A stretch of 64,000 nt of DNA from Mesorhizobium sp. (GTDB taxonomy: Bacteria; Pseudomonadota; Alphaproteobacteria; Rhizobiales; Rhizobiaceae), in contig NZ_JANJTZ010000061.1 in NCBI RefSeq assembly GCF_024710845.1, positions 25,550-89,549 on the forward strand. Reading direction: 5' to 3'. Every line of letters begins with the position of its first letter. The stretch's first letter is position 1. The translations under genes were made by a program, and so were the position numbers. This document shows, in pieces, positions 27,050 to 36,065 of this stretch. The notes below the pieces were generated by a model. It was given only the letters and a program-made list of their open reading frames with translations. It made no database searches and was not told where the DNA came from.

Positions 27050-28177
27050 GTGTCATTCCTGCTCGACATGAACGAAGAGCACCGGCTCCTCGCGGATTCC
27101 CTTGAACGCATGGGCCGGGAGATCAACGAGTTCGAAGCGCGGCGCCGACGCCTGAGGGCGACACCTGCCGACCGCATGGCGCTGTGGCCGCATCTCGCCG
27201 AAGTCGGCGCGTTCGGCTTGGCGTTTGAAGATCGACGGGGGGGATTTGGCGGTACTACGACAGACATCGCGGTGCTTGTCGATTCGCTGGCGTCTTGCCT
27301 TCCGGTCGAACCGATCATCGCCTCGCTTGTCGCGGCCGGCAGGACACTCGCAGCGGCCGGATGCGACCGTGCCGACAGGCTGATCGCAGCGCTCATCGGG
27401 GGTACGCGTGTGCCTGTTCTGGCCCACACAGAGGGTTTCGACGCCTTTGCTCCCCCGCACCTGGTTCGTGCATTGCCGATTGCAGACGGATACGTGCTCA
27501 GCGGCATGAAACCGGCGGTACGCGGGGCCGACGTCGCCACCGACATCATCGTTTCCGCCCTGCTTCCGGACGGCGCGGTCGGCCTCTTCGCACTCGATAC
27601 GGCCTCAGCCGGGATCGAAATGGAACGAACTCGGCTCATCGACGACGCGGGCGCCGCCGATCTCAAATTGAACGATGTTGTCGCCGCTGGGGGCGACCTC
27701 CTCGAAATCGACGACGCAATGGCGGCGATCGGCGATGCCCAGGAATGGTCGCTGATGGCGCTCGCCGTTGAGACAGCCTCGCTGGCGCGCGCGATGAATC
27801 GAGCGACCTTCGATTACCTGAACGTGCGGGAGCAGTTCGGACAGAAGCTCTCCCGTTTCCAGGCGCTGCAGCACAAGGCCGCGGACATGGCGGTGGCGCA
27901 GGCGGAAGCCGAGGCAGTGGCGAGCAGCGCGGTATCGCTGCTGGTCGAAATGCCTTCGGTCGATCGGCAGCGTCACTTGCTGCTCGCGTCGCTGGCGGCT
28001 GACGCGGCGGGGCGCGTGATCGGGCACAGCGCGATTCAGCTCCACGGTGGAATGGGTGTCAGCGACGAACTCATCATAAGCCACTACGGTCGCCGCCTCG
28101 CGGCGATCAGGACACAGGTGGCGACGGCGGATGCAAGGCTGGCAAGGCTGGTGCAGCTTCAGGAGAGCGAGCTGTGA
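27050..28177 (+). CDS. Acyl-CoA dehydrogenase, small/non-catalytic-type subunit (pair 1)
   Basis: A 375-residue acyl-CoA dehydrogenase fold. The middle lacks the usual TEPxxGSD loop (here AHTEGFDAFAPP), while the C-terminal VREQFGQKLSRFQALQHKAAD and IQLHGGMGVSDE (FAD-binding) are kept. It resembles the small subunit of pimeloyl-CoA or steroid ChsE-type heteromeric dehydrogenases, where the two chains share FAD. The GTG start lies 3 nt after the ligase stop. Its stop overlaps the large-subunit start as GTGA. Its closest relative in the window is 54054-55178. Confidence 0.87.
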   Translation: MSFLLDMNEEHRLLADSLERMGREINEFEARRRRLRATPADRMALWPHLAEVGAFGLAFEDRRGGFGGTTTDIAVLVDSLASCLPVEPIIASLVAAGRTLAAAGCDRADRLIAALIGGTRVPVLAHTEGFDAFAPPHLVRALPIADGYVLSGMKPAVRGADVATDIIVSALLPDGAVGLFALDTASAGIEMERTRLIDDAGAADLKLNDVVAAGGDLLEIDDAMAAIGDAQEWSLMALAVETASLARAMNRATFDYLNVREQFGQKLSRFQALQHKAADMAVAQAEAEAVASSAVSLLVEMPSVDRQRHLLLASLAADAAGRVIGHSAIQLHGGMGVSDELIISHYGRRLAAIRTQVATADARLARLVQLQESEL

Positions 28178-29355
28178 CTTCGATCGATTCCTTTCGTGAA
28201 GATGTAAGCCGCTTCGTTCATGACAGGCTTCCAGGAGACATCGCCGCCAAGGTCGCGACGGGGCGTGAACTGGAGAAGGATGACTACGTTCGCTGGCAGA
28301 AGATCCTGGGCGAGCGCGGCTGGCTGATCGGCGAATGGCCGAAGGAATGGGGTGGCGGGGGTTGGGAGCCCGAACGACAGCTCGCATTCCTTCAGGAGAC
28401 CGGGCGTGCAGGTGCGCCCATGGTCATCCCCTACGGCGTCAAGATGGTCGGACCGGTCATCCAGACGTTCGGTACGGAGGACCAGAAGCGGCGGCACATT
28501 CCGGGAATCCTGTCCAGCGACGTATGGTGGTGCCAGGGCTATTCGGAACCGGGCGCAGGGTCCGACCTCGCCTCGCTCAGAACCAGCGCGGTGCGCGAGG
28601 GCGACCACTATCGCGTCAACGGGTCCAAGCTGTGGACCACACAGGCGCACTGGGCCGACTGGATGCACTGCCTCGTACGCACCGACTCAAGCGGCAAACC
28701 GCAGCAGGGCATCAGCTTCCTGCTGATCGACATGAAGACGCCTGGACTGACCATACGGCCGATCCTGACACTCGATGGCCAGCATCACACCAACGAAACC
28801 TTCTTCGACAACGTCATGGTGCCGGTCGAGAACCTGGTCGGCACGGAAGGAAGAGGTTGGGAGATCGCAAAGTTCCTGCTCGGCAACGAGCGCATCTCGA
28901 TCGCCGAGACCGGCGCCAAGCTCAGGCTTCTCGGTACGTTGCAGCAAATGTTCGAGCGGGTTCGAGCCTCGGATACCGAACCAGGCTTTCTGAAGGCGCG
29001 GCTGCAGGCGAAGCTGCTCGACGTGGAGATGCAACTCTCGACCCTGGTGGCGCTTGAGACTTATTTTGTCAGGGCCTGGGCGCAGGGACGGCCGAGTGGC
29101 GTCGATGGTTCGATCCTGAAAATACGGGGCACCGAAATCCTGCAGGCAATGACGGAGGTCGCGCTCGATCTCGAAGGTCCCTACGCAGCGGTCCACGATC
29201 CGGCCGACCTGCATGACGGCTTGCAGGTTCCGGAGACGGCCGCCAGGCAGGCCAGCGCCATGGCGCATGAGTATCTGTACGGGCGTTGCTGGTCCATTTT
29301 CGGTGGCGCCAACGAGGTTCAGCGCAACATCATCGCAAAGGCCGTGCTTGGATAA
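28174..29355 (+). CDS. Acyl-CoA dehydrogenase, large subunit (pair 1)
   Basis: A 393-residue chain. It has GYSEPGAGSDLASLRTSA (substrate/FAD loop), KLWTTQAHWADWMHCLVRTD, and the C-terminal IFGGANEVQRNIIAKAVLG. It resembles pimeloyl-CoA dehydrogenase large subunits and heteromeric steroid side-chain dehydrogenases. With the preceding chain it should form an alpha2beta2 flavoenzyme that takes bulky or ring-bearing acyl-CoAs. The GTG start is coupled by a GTGA overlap. It is strongly similar to 52872-54044. Confidence 0.9.
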   Translation: MTSIDSFREDVSRFVHDRLPGDIAAKVATGRELEKDDYVRWQKILGERGWLIGEWPKEWGGGGWEPERQLAFLQETGRAGAPMVIPYGVKMVGPVIQTFGTEDQKRRHIPGILSSDVWWCQGYSEPGAGSDLASLRTSAVREGDHYRVNGSKLWTTQAHWADWMHCLVRTDSSGKPQQGISFLLIDMKTPGLTIRPILTLDGQHHTNETFFDNVMVPVENLVGTEGRGWEIAKFLLGNERISIAETGAKLRLLGTLQQMFERVRASDTEPGFLKARLQAKLLDVEMQLSTLVALETYFVRAWAQGRPSGVDGSILKIRGTEILQAMTEVALDLEGPYAAVHDPADLHDGLQVPETAARQASAMAHEYLYGRCWSIFGGANEVQRNIIAKAVLG

Positions 29356-29376
29356 CGCGGCGCCGCGCGGTTCCGA

Positions 29377-29967
29377 TCACAGGAGAGAGTGTTCCGCCGG
29401 CGGATCTCGCGCTACGTCGCCGATCGGCAACAGGCGATTGTAGCGGCCTGCATGGTAGATGAGTGGATCCCCCTCCGCCGTATCAGCCCTGAAAACGCGG
29501 CCAAAGAGCACCGTGTGAGTTGAATGCCGGATCTGCCGCTCGACAACGCAGAAGAGGCTGGCATGCGCGTCGGACAGATAGGGCAGGCTTGCCGGGCCGT
29601 CGTCCCAGTTTCCCACGCGGAATCGTTGCGACCTCAACCTGTCGCTCGAGAACGCAGCCGCAAGGTTCTCCTGTCCGGCGCCGAGAATGTTGACGCAGAA
29701 GTGGCCCGCGTCGAGCAGCGCGCCATGCATGGAAGCCGATCGGTTTACGCAGGCAAGCAACGTCGGGGGATCGGCCGAAAGCGAGGTGACGGCCGTGGCC
29801 GTCATACCGTGACGCAGCCCTTCAGATGCTGTCGTGATGACGGTCACCGCACCGGCATGATGACGCATTGCCCTCTTGAAGCCGTCGGCGAGACACGCTT
29901 CCGCAGCCGTGTCGGCGGGAGGGTGGGTGGCCGGCCTTTCCGAAACCTGGCACGTCGCGACAGCCAT
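29377..29967 (-). CDS. Flavin reductase (HpaC/DIM6-NTAB type)
   Basis: A roughly 196-residue flavin reductase domain protein. Family features are FKRAMRHHAGAVTVITT, MTATAVTSLSADPPTLLACVNRSASMHG, FCVNILGAGQENLA and YHAGRYNRL. It reduces FMN or FAD with NAD(P)H to supply a partner monooxygenase. The likely partner is the luciferase-like enzyme at the head of the same operon. The start overlaps the preceding stop; two adjacent ATGs (29970 and 29967) are possible. Confidence 0.88.
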   Translation of the reverse strand: MAVATCQVSERPATHPPADTAAEACLADGFKRAMRHHAGAVTVITTASEGLRHGMTATAVTSLSADPPTLLACVNRSASMHGALLDAGHFCVNILGAGQENLAAAFSSDRLRSQRFRVGNWDDGPASLPYLSDAHASLFCVVERQIRHSTHTVLFGRVFRADTAEGDPLIYHAGRYNRLLPIGDVARDPPAEHSLL

Positions 29968-30755
29968 CATGCCGCCTCCAGGTCAGGGAGGATCGTCAGC
30001 CCTCCCTCCTCGGATTGCACATTCGCGTCATAGATCGATCGGTCGCTGTGGAACTCCATGTCGACCACCGAACGGACACCACAGATCCCGAACTCCGGCA
30101 TGCTGGCGGCGGGGCCGATCACTGCGGGATCGAGGCTGCGGACCTCCAACCTGCCGCGCGCGGTCTCGTGATACTCAAACCCAATATCGACCTGAAGGAG
30201 GGAACGGTTCCCGACATAGGTAACCGGATTGAGCGGCGCGCAGAACTTCACAGCTGCGCCGCCGCCGAGAACCGGCTCCAGGGCGAAGGTGGTCACGTCG
30301 ACGATTTTCCGACCATCTGTGGAGACCGAACTGTCGATCCCATAGTAGGAATTGCGGATCATGACGTCGGCCACCCGAACAGGGAACTGCCCGTGGTCGC
30401 TCAAGAAGTCCGCCGAGGCCTGCGACGTGGCGAAAGCAGCTGTCGTTAGCATACGAGGACGTATACCCGCTCGACAGCCTACGCCGACGACTGCGAACTG
30501 AAAGGCGCCGACCGGACTTTCTGGCACCCTGTGAAACATCATGGTGAAATGAGCAGGCACCGATGGATGCAAAGCCGGAGGCAGGATCGCGAGCGCATCC
30601 TGCATCGGCATTTCCATCAACACATAGTGAATCTCTACATTGCGGAGAGTCACGGTCGAGCGATTTGCCGACTGGTAGTCGGGCCATCCCGCATCGGAAG
30701 CGGATGTTGCGCCGCCGCGCAGGTGCGTCAGGATCTGGTACGGCTCATGCGACAT
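29967..30755 (-). CDS. Acetoacetate decarboxylase-superfamily protein
   Basis: A roughly 262-residue protein of the acetoacetate decarboxylase (ADC-like) fold. Diagnostic parts are the N-terminal ILPPALHPSVPAHFTMMFH and the following strand set, then NSYYGIDSSVSTDGRKIVDV, ending with a VDMEFHSDRSIYDA segment. The Schiff-base lysine of true ADC is not obvious. The role may be decarboxylation, aldolase/dehydratase chemistry or non-catalytic binding. The ATG at 30755 is preceded by AAAGGGC and overlaps the monooxygenase stop by 11 nt. It lies between a monooxygenase and its flavin reductase, so it probably processes their product. Confidence 0.7.
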   Translation of the reverse strand: MSHEPYQILTHLRGGATSASDAGWPDYQSANRSTVTLRNVEIHYVLMEMPMQDALAILPPALHPSVPAHFTMMFHRVPESPVGAFQFAVVGVGCRAGIRPRMLTTAAFATSQASADFLSDHGQFPVRVADVMIRNSYYGIDSSVSTDGRKIVDVTTFALEPVLGGGAAVKFCAPLNPVTYVGNRSLLQVDIGFEYHETARGRLEVRSLDPAVIGPAASMPEFGICGVRSVVDMEFHSDRSIYDANVQSEEGGLTILPDLEAA

Positions 30756-31866
30756 GGACAGCCCTTTCGCGGTATGGGGCAACGATGCTGGGGCGGGCGG
30801 AAAAATGCGGCATCACTTCGCGGCTGAAGAGCTCGAGACTTGCCAGAACCTCGGATTGCGGCACGACTTCGCGCGCGTTGACCATGAACAGGAGGAGATC
30901 GAGCCCCGCAGATTCCCATTCCTTGACCGTGTTGACGATCTCGGCGGGATTGCCGATGCACAAACCGTCCGGCAACGCCTTGTCGCCGGCCTTGTCCGGG
31001 TCCGCGCGCAGCCGGCCTAGCAGGCCGAGCGCGCCATAGTTGCTCGATGGAAAAGCCTGCGAAATCTCCAACGTCTGCGCCGCCATCGAACTGAAGGACT
31101 GCACCATCGCTTCGCCCTTTTTGGCCGCCGTCCTGCTGTCCTCATGGCAATAGAGCCAGTTTGCGGCGGCGATCTGCTCGTTGGCGAAAGCACCAACGGG
31201 CTCGCACGTCCGGATCAACTTCCGATAGGTTTCGAAGCGCTTGGCGTTCTTTGAGACATTGCCGTAGCTCAGTGTCAGACAACCGAGGCCGCGCTCGGCC
31301 GCGTCCAGTTCGGTTCCCGGCGCCGTGACGGCGAGCCACATCGGCGGATGTGGCTTCTGCACCGGCTTCGGCAGAACGGCACGCTCGGGCATCGAGAAGC
31401 CCTGCCCCTTGTAGCTGAAGCGGTCCTGCATCCACATCTGCGGAATAGCGCGGACATATTCGTCCCAGGTGCGTTTTGTGGTTTCTGGAGCGGCGCCGAA
31501 CCCGCCGAGTTCCGTCCATGTCGAAGACCGGCCCGTACCGAACTCCGCACGACCATTCGAGAGCACGTCGAGAAAGGCACCACGCTCCGCAAGCCGCGCC
31601 GGATGCGTCATTTCGGGAATGCAGGTCGCAATGCCGAAGCCGAGGCGCATGGTCGTCGTCACCATCGCGCAGGCGGCAAGGAACATCTCCGGACAGGAGG
31701 AATGGCTGTATTCTTCGAGAAAGTGGTGCTCGACGCACCAGGCATGGCTGAATCCGAGCTTTTCCGCTAACCGCACCTGCTCGATCGAATTGTGGAACAC
31801 CGACTGCTCCACCCCAGGCGAGAACGGCCTGGGAACGGACAGCTCGAATATCAGGCCGAATTGCAT
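30745..31866 (-). CDS. Luciferase-like (LLM class) flavin-dependent monooxygenase
   Basis: A 373-residue bacterial luciferase-fold TIM barrel. It has FGLIFELSVPRPF, GFSHAWCVEHHFLEEY, RLGFGIATCIPEMTHPARLAERGAFLD with the typical SNGRAEFGTGRS block, and KPHPPMWLAVTAP. Such enzymes use reduced FMN and O2 to hydroxylate or Baeyer-Villiger-oxidise a substrate. The ATG at 31866 follows GGAGGAAG; a start at 31896 is less likely. The operon continues with the ADC-like protein and the flavin reductase, making a complete two-component oxygenase set. Confidence 0.87.
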   Translation of the reverse strand: MQFGLIFELSVPRPFSPGVEQSVFHNSIEQVRLAEKLGFSHAWCVEHHFLEEYSHSSCPEMFLAACAMVTTTMRLGFGIATCIPEMTHPARLAERGAFLDVLSNGRAEFGTGRSSTWTELGGFGAAPETTKRTWDEYVRAIPQMWMQDRFSYKGQGFSMPERAVLPKPVQKPHPPMWLAVTAPGTELDAAERGLGCLTLSYGNVSKNAKRFETYRKLIRTCEPVGAFANEQIAAANWLYCHEDSRTAAKKGEAMVQSFSSMAAQTLEISQAFPSSNYGALGLLGRLRADPDKAGDKALPDGLCIGNPAEIVNTVKEWESAGLDLLLFMVNAREVVPQSEVLASLELFSREVMPHFSARPSIVAPYRERAVHVA

Positions 31867-31894
31867 CGCGCTTCCTCCATCATGCGTATTTGTC

Positions 31895-31914
31895 ATTAGG
31901 CACTATCGACTAGA
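31895..31914. promoter_or_regulatory. Motif-A operator copy 1
   Basis: Sequence ATTAGGCACTATCGACTAGA, with dyad TAGnCnnTAnnGnCTA. A TTGACA hexamer for the minus-strand monooxygenase operon lies at its edge (31917-31922), so a bound protein would cover the promoter. Confidence 0.6.
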
Positions 31915-31951
31915 ATGTCAACCCCTGTGCGATGACCTCGCAATGTTTGAT

Positions 31952-31971
31952 ATTAGACACTATAGACTATT
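31952..31971. promoter_or_regulatory. Motif-A operator copy 2
   Basis: Sequence ATTAGACACTATAGACTATT, 57 bp from copy 1 in the same divergent promoter region and closer to the synthetase gene. It shares ATTAG, CA, TA and GACTA with the other copies at fixed spacing. Confidence 0.6.
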
Positions 31972-32058
31972 TCAGCCTGCCGCTATATGGTCTCGACAAG
32001 GTGCTTGATGTGCGCTTCCGATCCGGTATCGGAAGCGCGCGCGTTCTGGGAGGAAAGC

Positions 32059-33675
32059 ATGCAGGAACACGTCGAGGGGGAAGCCTATTTCCCGGCAATT
32101 TCGAACGGCGAGATCACAAACTGGACAGTGGGCGATCTATTGCGCCACCTGGCGACCGAAAACCCCGATGATGTCGCGCTGATTTGGATGAATGGATCGC
32201 CCGACGCACGCGGGAGCTGGACGTACCGGCAGCTCCTCGACGACTCGGAGCGTGCTGCGCGCGCTCTTGTCGGCATGTTTCGTCCCGGCGAACGGGTCGC
32301 GATCTGGTCGGCCAACCGACCGGAATGGGTCATCTTCCAGCTCGGCGCAGCCTTCGCGGGCTTGACGATCGTGCCGATCAATCCTGCCAACAGGGCGCTT
32401 GAGACAGACTACATCCTCCGTCAGTCGCGGTCCGCCGGCCTCTTCTTCACCGACAGCTACCGCGACGTGAATACGAGAGAGATCGTCGAGCGCATTGGCC
32501 CGAACCTGCCGGATCTGCGCTTCACCCAGTCGCTCGACCGTTTCGAGGACTTCCTGTCATCCGGCAAGGCCGATGCGGCTCTTTCGTCCGTCGCGCCGGA
32601 AGCCGCGGCGATGATCCTCTATACCTCGGGAACGACAGGCAAGCCCAAGGGCGCGGTGCTTGGCCATAGGGCCATCTTGAATACCGCCAAATTCGGAGAG
32701 AATCGATTCGCACTGCCGCCCAAGTCCATCTGGCTCAATTGTGTGCCGATGTTTCATTCCAGCGGCTGCGTGTTCGCGTTAATGTGCGCAATGTGGAACC
32801 GCGGCGTGCACCTGATGCTCCCGGGTTTCGAGCCGAAACTGGTGCTTCGCGCGATCGAGGAGGAAAAGGCGAACTGGATCGCGGCCGTGCCCACGATGGC
32901 GATCGCTTTGCTGGACGACGCCGAAAGGCCGACGCGCGATCTCTCCTCGCTTAAGGTCGTCGTATCGGGCGGAACCAGCGTACCATCCGAACTCGTGCGG
33001 CGCATCGAGCGTGACCTGGGCGCCGACTTCGTCATGGTGTTCGGTCAGACGGAAATGAGCGGCGTCATCTGCCAGTCGCTCCGCAACGACACCGACGAGC
33101 ATCGATCGCAGACGGTCGGAACGCCCTATGTCCACACGGAGGTGAGGATCGCCGACCGGGAAACAGGCAAGACCGTCCGGCTCGGGGAAGTTGGCGAGAT
33201 CTGCCTTCGCAGCTATGCGACGCTGATCGAATATTTCGATCTGCCGGAAGCGACCGCTTCGGCCTTCGACAAGGACGGCTGGTTCCATACCGGCGACATG
33301 GGGACAATGCGACCCGACGGCTACCTGACGATCACAGGGCGCCTGAAGGAAATGGTCATCCGCGGCGGCGAGAATATCTATCCCCGGGAAGTCGAGGATG
33401 TTCTGGTCTCCCATCCGTCAATCGCCGACGCGGCCATTTTCGGGGTTCCGGACGAAAAATGGGGCGAACAGCTTTGTGCGGCCGTCCGGCTCCGCTCCGA
33501 TATGCCGCCTCCGGGCGAGGAGGAACTGAAGAACTTCCTGCGCGATCGGATTGCGCGGCACAAGGTTCCCGCATACTGGTGGTTCATCGACAGCTACCCA
33601 ACGACCGCGTCGGGCAAGATCCAGAAGTTCGAGCTTCGAGCGGCGTTTTGCGAGAGGCTCGCCAAGGCTGCCTGA
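32059..33675 (+). CDS. Acyl-CoA synthetase (AMP-forming)
   Basis: A 538-residue ANL ligase. The P-loop is YTSGTTGKPKGAVLGH, A5 is VMVFGQTEMSG, the hinge is GRLKEMVIRGGENIYPREVE and the catalytic lysine is in TTASGKIQKFELR. The layout resembles FadD-type and 3-[(3aS,4S)-dione]propanoate-type ligases. The ATG at 32059 follows GGGAGGAAAG; the frame to 31987 is not needed. It is upstream of the TetR gene and the CoA transferase. The divergent promoter has two motif-A sites. Confidence 0.88.
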   Translation: MQEHVEGEAYFPAISNGEITNWTVGDLLRHLATENPDDVALIWMNGSPDARGSWTYRQLLDDSERAARALVGMFRPGERVAIWSANRPEWVIFQLGAAFAGLTIVPINPANRALETDYILRQSRSAGLFFTDSYRDVNTREIVERIGPNLPDLRFTQSLDRFEDFLSSGKADAALSSVAPEAAAMILYTSGTTGKPKGAVLGHRAILNTAKFGENRFALPPKSIWLNCVPMFHSSGCVFALMCAMWNRGVHLMLPGFEPKLVLRAIEEEKANWIAAVPTMAIALLDDAERPTRDLSSLKVVVSGGTSVPSELVRRIERDLGADFVMVFGQTEMSGVICQSLRNDTDEHRSQTVGTPYVHTEVRIADRETGKTVRLGEVGEICLRSYATLIEYFDLPEATASAFDKDGWFHTGDMGTMRPDGYLTITGRLKEMVIRGGENIYPREVEDVLVSHPSIADAAIFGVPDEKWGEQLCAAVRLRSDMPPPGEEELKNFLRDRIARHKVPAYWWFIDSYPTTASGKIQKFELRAAFCERLAKAA

Positions 33676-33716
33676 CACGAGAGGCGACGGGCGAGGACGG
33701 TCCTGAAGTAGACGGA

Positions 33717-34391
33717 ATGACCGCGACAAAGACCAAGAAAATCCCGACGCGCGAGAGGATCGTTCAGACCGCCATAACACTGTTCAACGAGGATGGCGTC
33801 AATGCGGTGGCGGCCTATCGCATCGCTGCCGACCTTGCGATCAGTCCCGGCAATCTCACCTACTACTTCTCGACAAAAACGGAGATCGTTCGCGAGATCG
33901 TGACCCGCCTCGAGAGTCAACTGGTGACGGCGATTCATAGCTTCGACGATCCGAGCGACGCCGACCAGATTTCGGCGCTGCTCGTGCGCATCTTCCGCAT
34001 AATGCGGAGTTATCGGTTCGTCTTCGAGGGCATACAGTCCATTGCCGGCCTGGATCCCGAGATCGAAAGAAAATACCGGGAACTCGAGGCGCATATCCAG
34101 CTGACCACCACCAAGGTTATCGAAAAGGTGATCGGAGACGGGCTCATGAAGCCTATTCGGGCGCCCAACTCGACCGCCCTCGTCGTGGACAACCTGTGGG
34201 CGGCGTGGCTCTACTGCATCCGCTCGCCGAAACTGGCGGGTTTGCGTGGGAATGACGCTGACGACGCCGCGGTCTATCTCTGCGCCCTACATCATTTCAG
34301 CATGCTGGAGCCGTATTTCAGCAACAGGTTCGCAACGTCGATGTACGAGAATATCGAGGCGCTGCGTCCCAAGGGAGCGATCAAGGGCTAG
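33717..34391 (+). CDS. TetR-family regulator, candidate island regulator
   Basis: A 224-residue regulator. The HTH reads RERIVQTAITLFNEDGVNAV then YRIAADLAISPGNLTYYF; the NLTYYF variant is typical of a TetR subgroup that senses acyl-CoA-like ligands. The C-terminal domain is a TetR_C all-helical bundle without a recognised ligand pocket. The ATG follows the synthetase gene by 41 nt. It is the only regulator gene seen in the 50-kb island. The motif-A sites at 31895, 31952 and 35955 lie on both sides of its operon, so it probably binds them. Confidence 0.88.
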   Translation: MTATKTKKIPTRERIVQTAITLFNEDGVNAVAAYRIAADLAISPGNLTYYFSTKTEIVREIVTRLESQLVTAIHSFDDPSDADQISALLVRIFRIMRSYRFVFEGIQSIAGLDPEIERKYRELEAHIQLTTTKVIEKVIGDGLMKPIRAPNSTALVVDNLWAAWLYCIRSPKLAGLRGNDADDAAVYLCALHHFSMLEPYFSNRFATSMYENIEALRPKGAIKG

Positions 34392-34474
34392 GTGCCTGCG
34401 GCGTCGGCACGGCTTCATTCAGCTGCGTCAAACCGACCGGCGAGGACGCGTCTACGACAGCGAAGGTGAGGACG

Positions 34475-35884
34475 ATGGGACCGATCCTGGCGGATGATGC
34501 CGCGGCGCGGACGGCTTTCACCACTCTGCGCGACCATCTCGAACTGGATGGCGGCAGCAGCGGCGTCACCTTGACCGGATACGATCCGGCGGTTGCCGGA
34601 CGGCACCGCTTCGGCGCCGCAAGCGCTGCGGCGCTCGCCGCCTATGCGAGCGGAATCGCGCACTTTTGGGAGATGGGCGGCGGAAGATCGCAGTCGATCG
34701 GTGTCGATCTCGTGCGCGCGGTGCTTCCCGGCCTGCGCACCAGCTTCCATCTATCGCAGAACGGCCAACCGATCCATATCATGCCGAAAACGAAGTTCGC
34801 GCCGATCGATCTGGCGCCGACCCGCGACGGCCGCCTGTTCTGGTTCGTGTGCACCTCGCTTTACCCCGAACTGCTTCTGGGGGCACTTGACGTGCTCGGA
34901 TGTCCGTTCCGCGCGGATGCGCTGTATCGCGCGATCGCGTCGCGGACCGGGGAAGAACTGGAGGACACCTTCGCCGCACGCAGCCTGCCCGGCGTTTTCG
35001 CGCGCACCGCGGGCGAATGGGCCGAGCATCCCCAGGGAGCCCTGCTGACCGGTCTGGGCCCTGTCCATGTCGAGCGGATAGGCGATTCGGCGCCGCGTTC
35101 CCCGGCCCCCGGCCGAGCGCGCCCGTTGTCGGGCGTGCGGGTGCTGGACGTGACGCATGTTCTTGCTGGACCGCTGACGTCGCGCATATTTGCCGAGCAT
35201 GGCGCGGATGTGCTCCACGTGTCGCCGCCGCACGAGATTGAGACACGCTTTACCGAGATCGACACCGGCGTGGGCAAGCGGTCGACGCACCTCGACTTCA
35301 CGGTTACGGAGGATGCCGCACGGGCGCGAGACCTCGCCGATAGGGCCGACATCTTCGTGACGTCCTGGCGAACGGGCAGCTTCGACCGCTTTGGCCTAGC
35401 CCCTTGCGATCTCGCCGCGCGCAACCCCGGTATCATCTACGTCTCTGTCAGCGCCTATGGGTCGCAGGGGCCTTGGGCGCGGCGTGGCGGCTATGATCCG
35501 GTTGGCCAGATCGCCAGCGGCCTGGCGATGAGCGAGCATGGTGCCGGCGGCGCCAAGCTCGCGCCGACCTTCACGATGAATGACTACCTCACCGCCTATC
35601 TGGCTGCGGCGGGCGTCGCCTCGGCCTTGGTGCGACGCGCGCGCGAAGGCGGCAGCTATCATGTCCAGGCCTCGCTGACGCAGGCGTCGATGTGGCTGCT
35701 TCGGCAAGGCGTGGTGACGCCGGGTCCGGCAACCCTGGAAGCCGCGGCCGGCAGCATGATCGACATGGACAGCGCCTTCGGCTGGCTCCGGTTTCCCGCG
35801 CCCGTCGCCAGCATGTCGGAAACGCCGCCCGGCTGGGACCGCGCGCCGGAGCCGTTCGGCGCCTCGCCGCCCATCTGGCTTTGA
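34475..35884 (+). CDS. CaiB/BaiF family III CoA-transferase with extended N-terminus
   Basis: A 469-residue protein. The canonical CaiB start (PLSGVRVLDVTHVLAGPLTS) appears only near residue 215. It is followed by the expected Asp-containing segment TFTMNDYLTAYLAA and the YGSQGPWARRGGYDP loop. The first 210 residues look like the distal half of another CaiB chain ([20 protein letters not shown]). The protein is thus a tandem or permuted two-part family III enzyme. It should move CoA between carboxylic acids or remove CoA from an intermediate. The ATG at 34475 follows GAAGGTGAGG. Confidence 0.8.
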   Translation: MGPILADDAAARTAFTTLRDHLELDGGSSGVTLTGYDPAVAGRHRFGAASAAALAAYASGIAHFWEMGGGRSQSIGVDLVRAVLPGLRTSFHLSQNGQPIHIMPKTKFAPIDLAPTRDGRLFWFVCTSLYPELLLGALDVLGCPFRADALYRAIASRTGEELEDTFAARSLPGVFARTAGEWAEHPQGALLTGLGPVHVERIGDSAPRSPAPGRARPLSGVRVLDVTHVLAGPLTSRIFAEHGADVLHVSPPHEIETRFTEIDTGVGKRSTHLDFTVTEDAARARDLADRADIFVTSWRTGSFDRFGLAPCDLAARNPGIIYVSVSAYGSQGPWARRGGYDPVGQIASGLAMSEHGAGGAKLAPTFTMNDYLTAYLAAAGVASALVRRAREGGSYHVQASLTQASMWLLRQGVVTPGPATLEAAAGSMIDMDSAFGWLRFPAPVASMSETPPGWDRAPEPFGASPPIWL

Positions 35885-35954
35885 GTTCTCGCGCTCGGGC
35901 TTGTTCCGCATCGTCGGGATTCGCGTGCAGGAAATCCGTTCTATGCCGTTGACA

Positions 35955-35974
35955 ATTAGACAATAGTGACTAGA
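35955..35974. promoter_or_regulatory. Motif-A operator copy 3 over a sigma70-like promoter
   Basis: Sequence ATTAGACAATAGTGACTAGA directly follows TTGACA (35949-35954). TAGAAC lies 16 bp after TTGACA as a possible -10 box, so the motif fills the spacer. It would control the hydrolase-SDR-binding protein operon starting at 36066. Confidence 0.6.
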
Positions 35975-36065
35975 ACCTATCAGTGAGATCGGGAGGCTCT
36001 CTGATGGGTATCGGTTCACAGTCTGCCGACTGCGGCGATGGCAGCCCTGTTCCCGGCGGCGCGCG

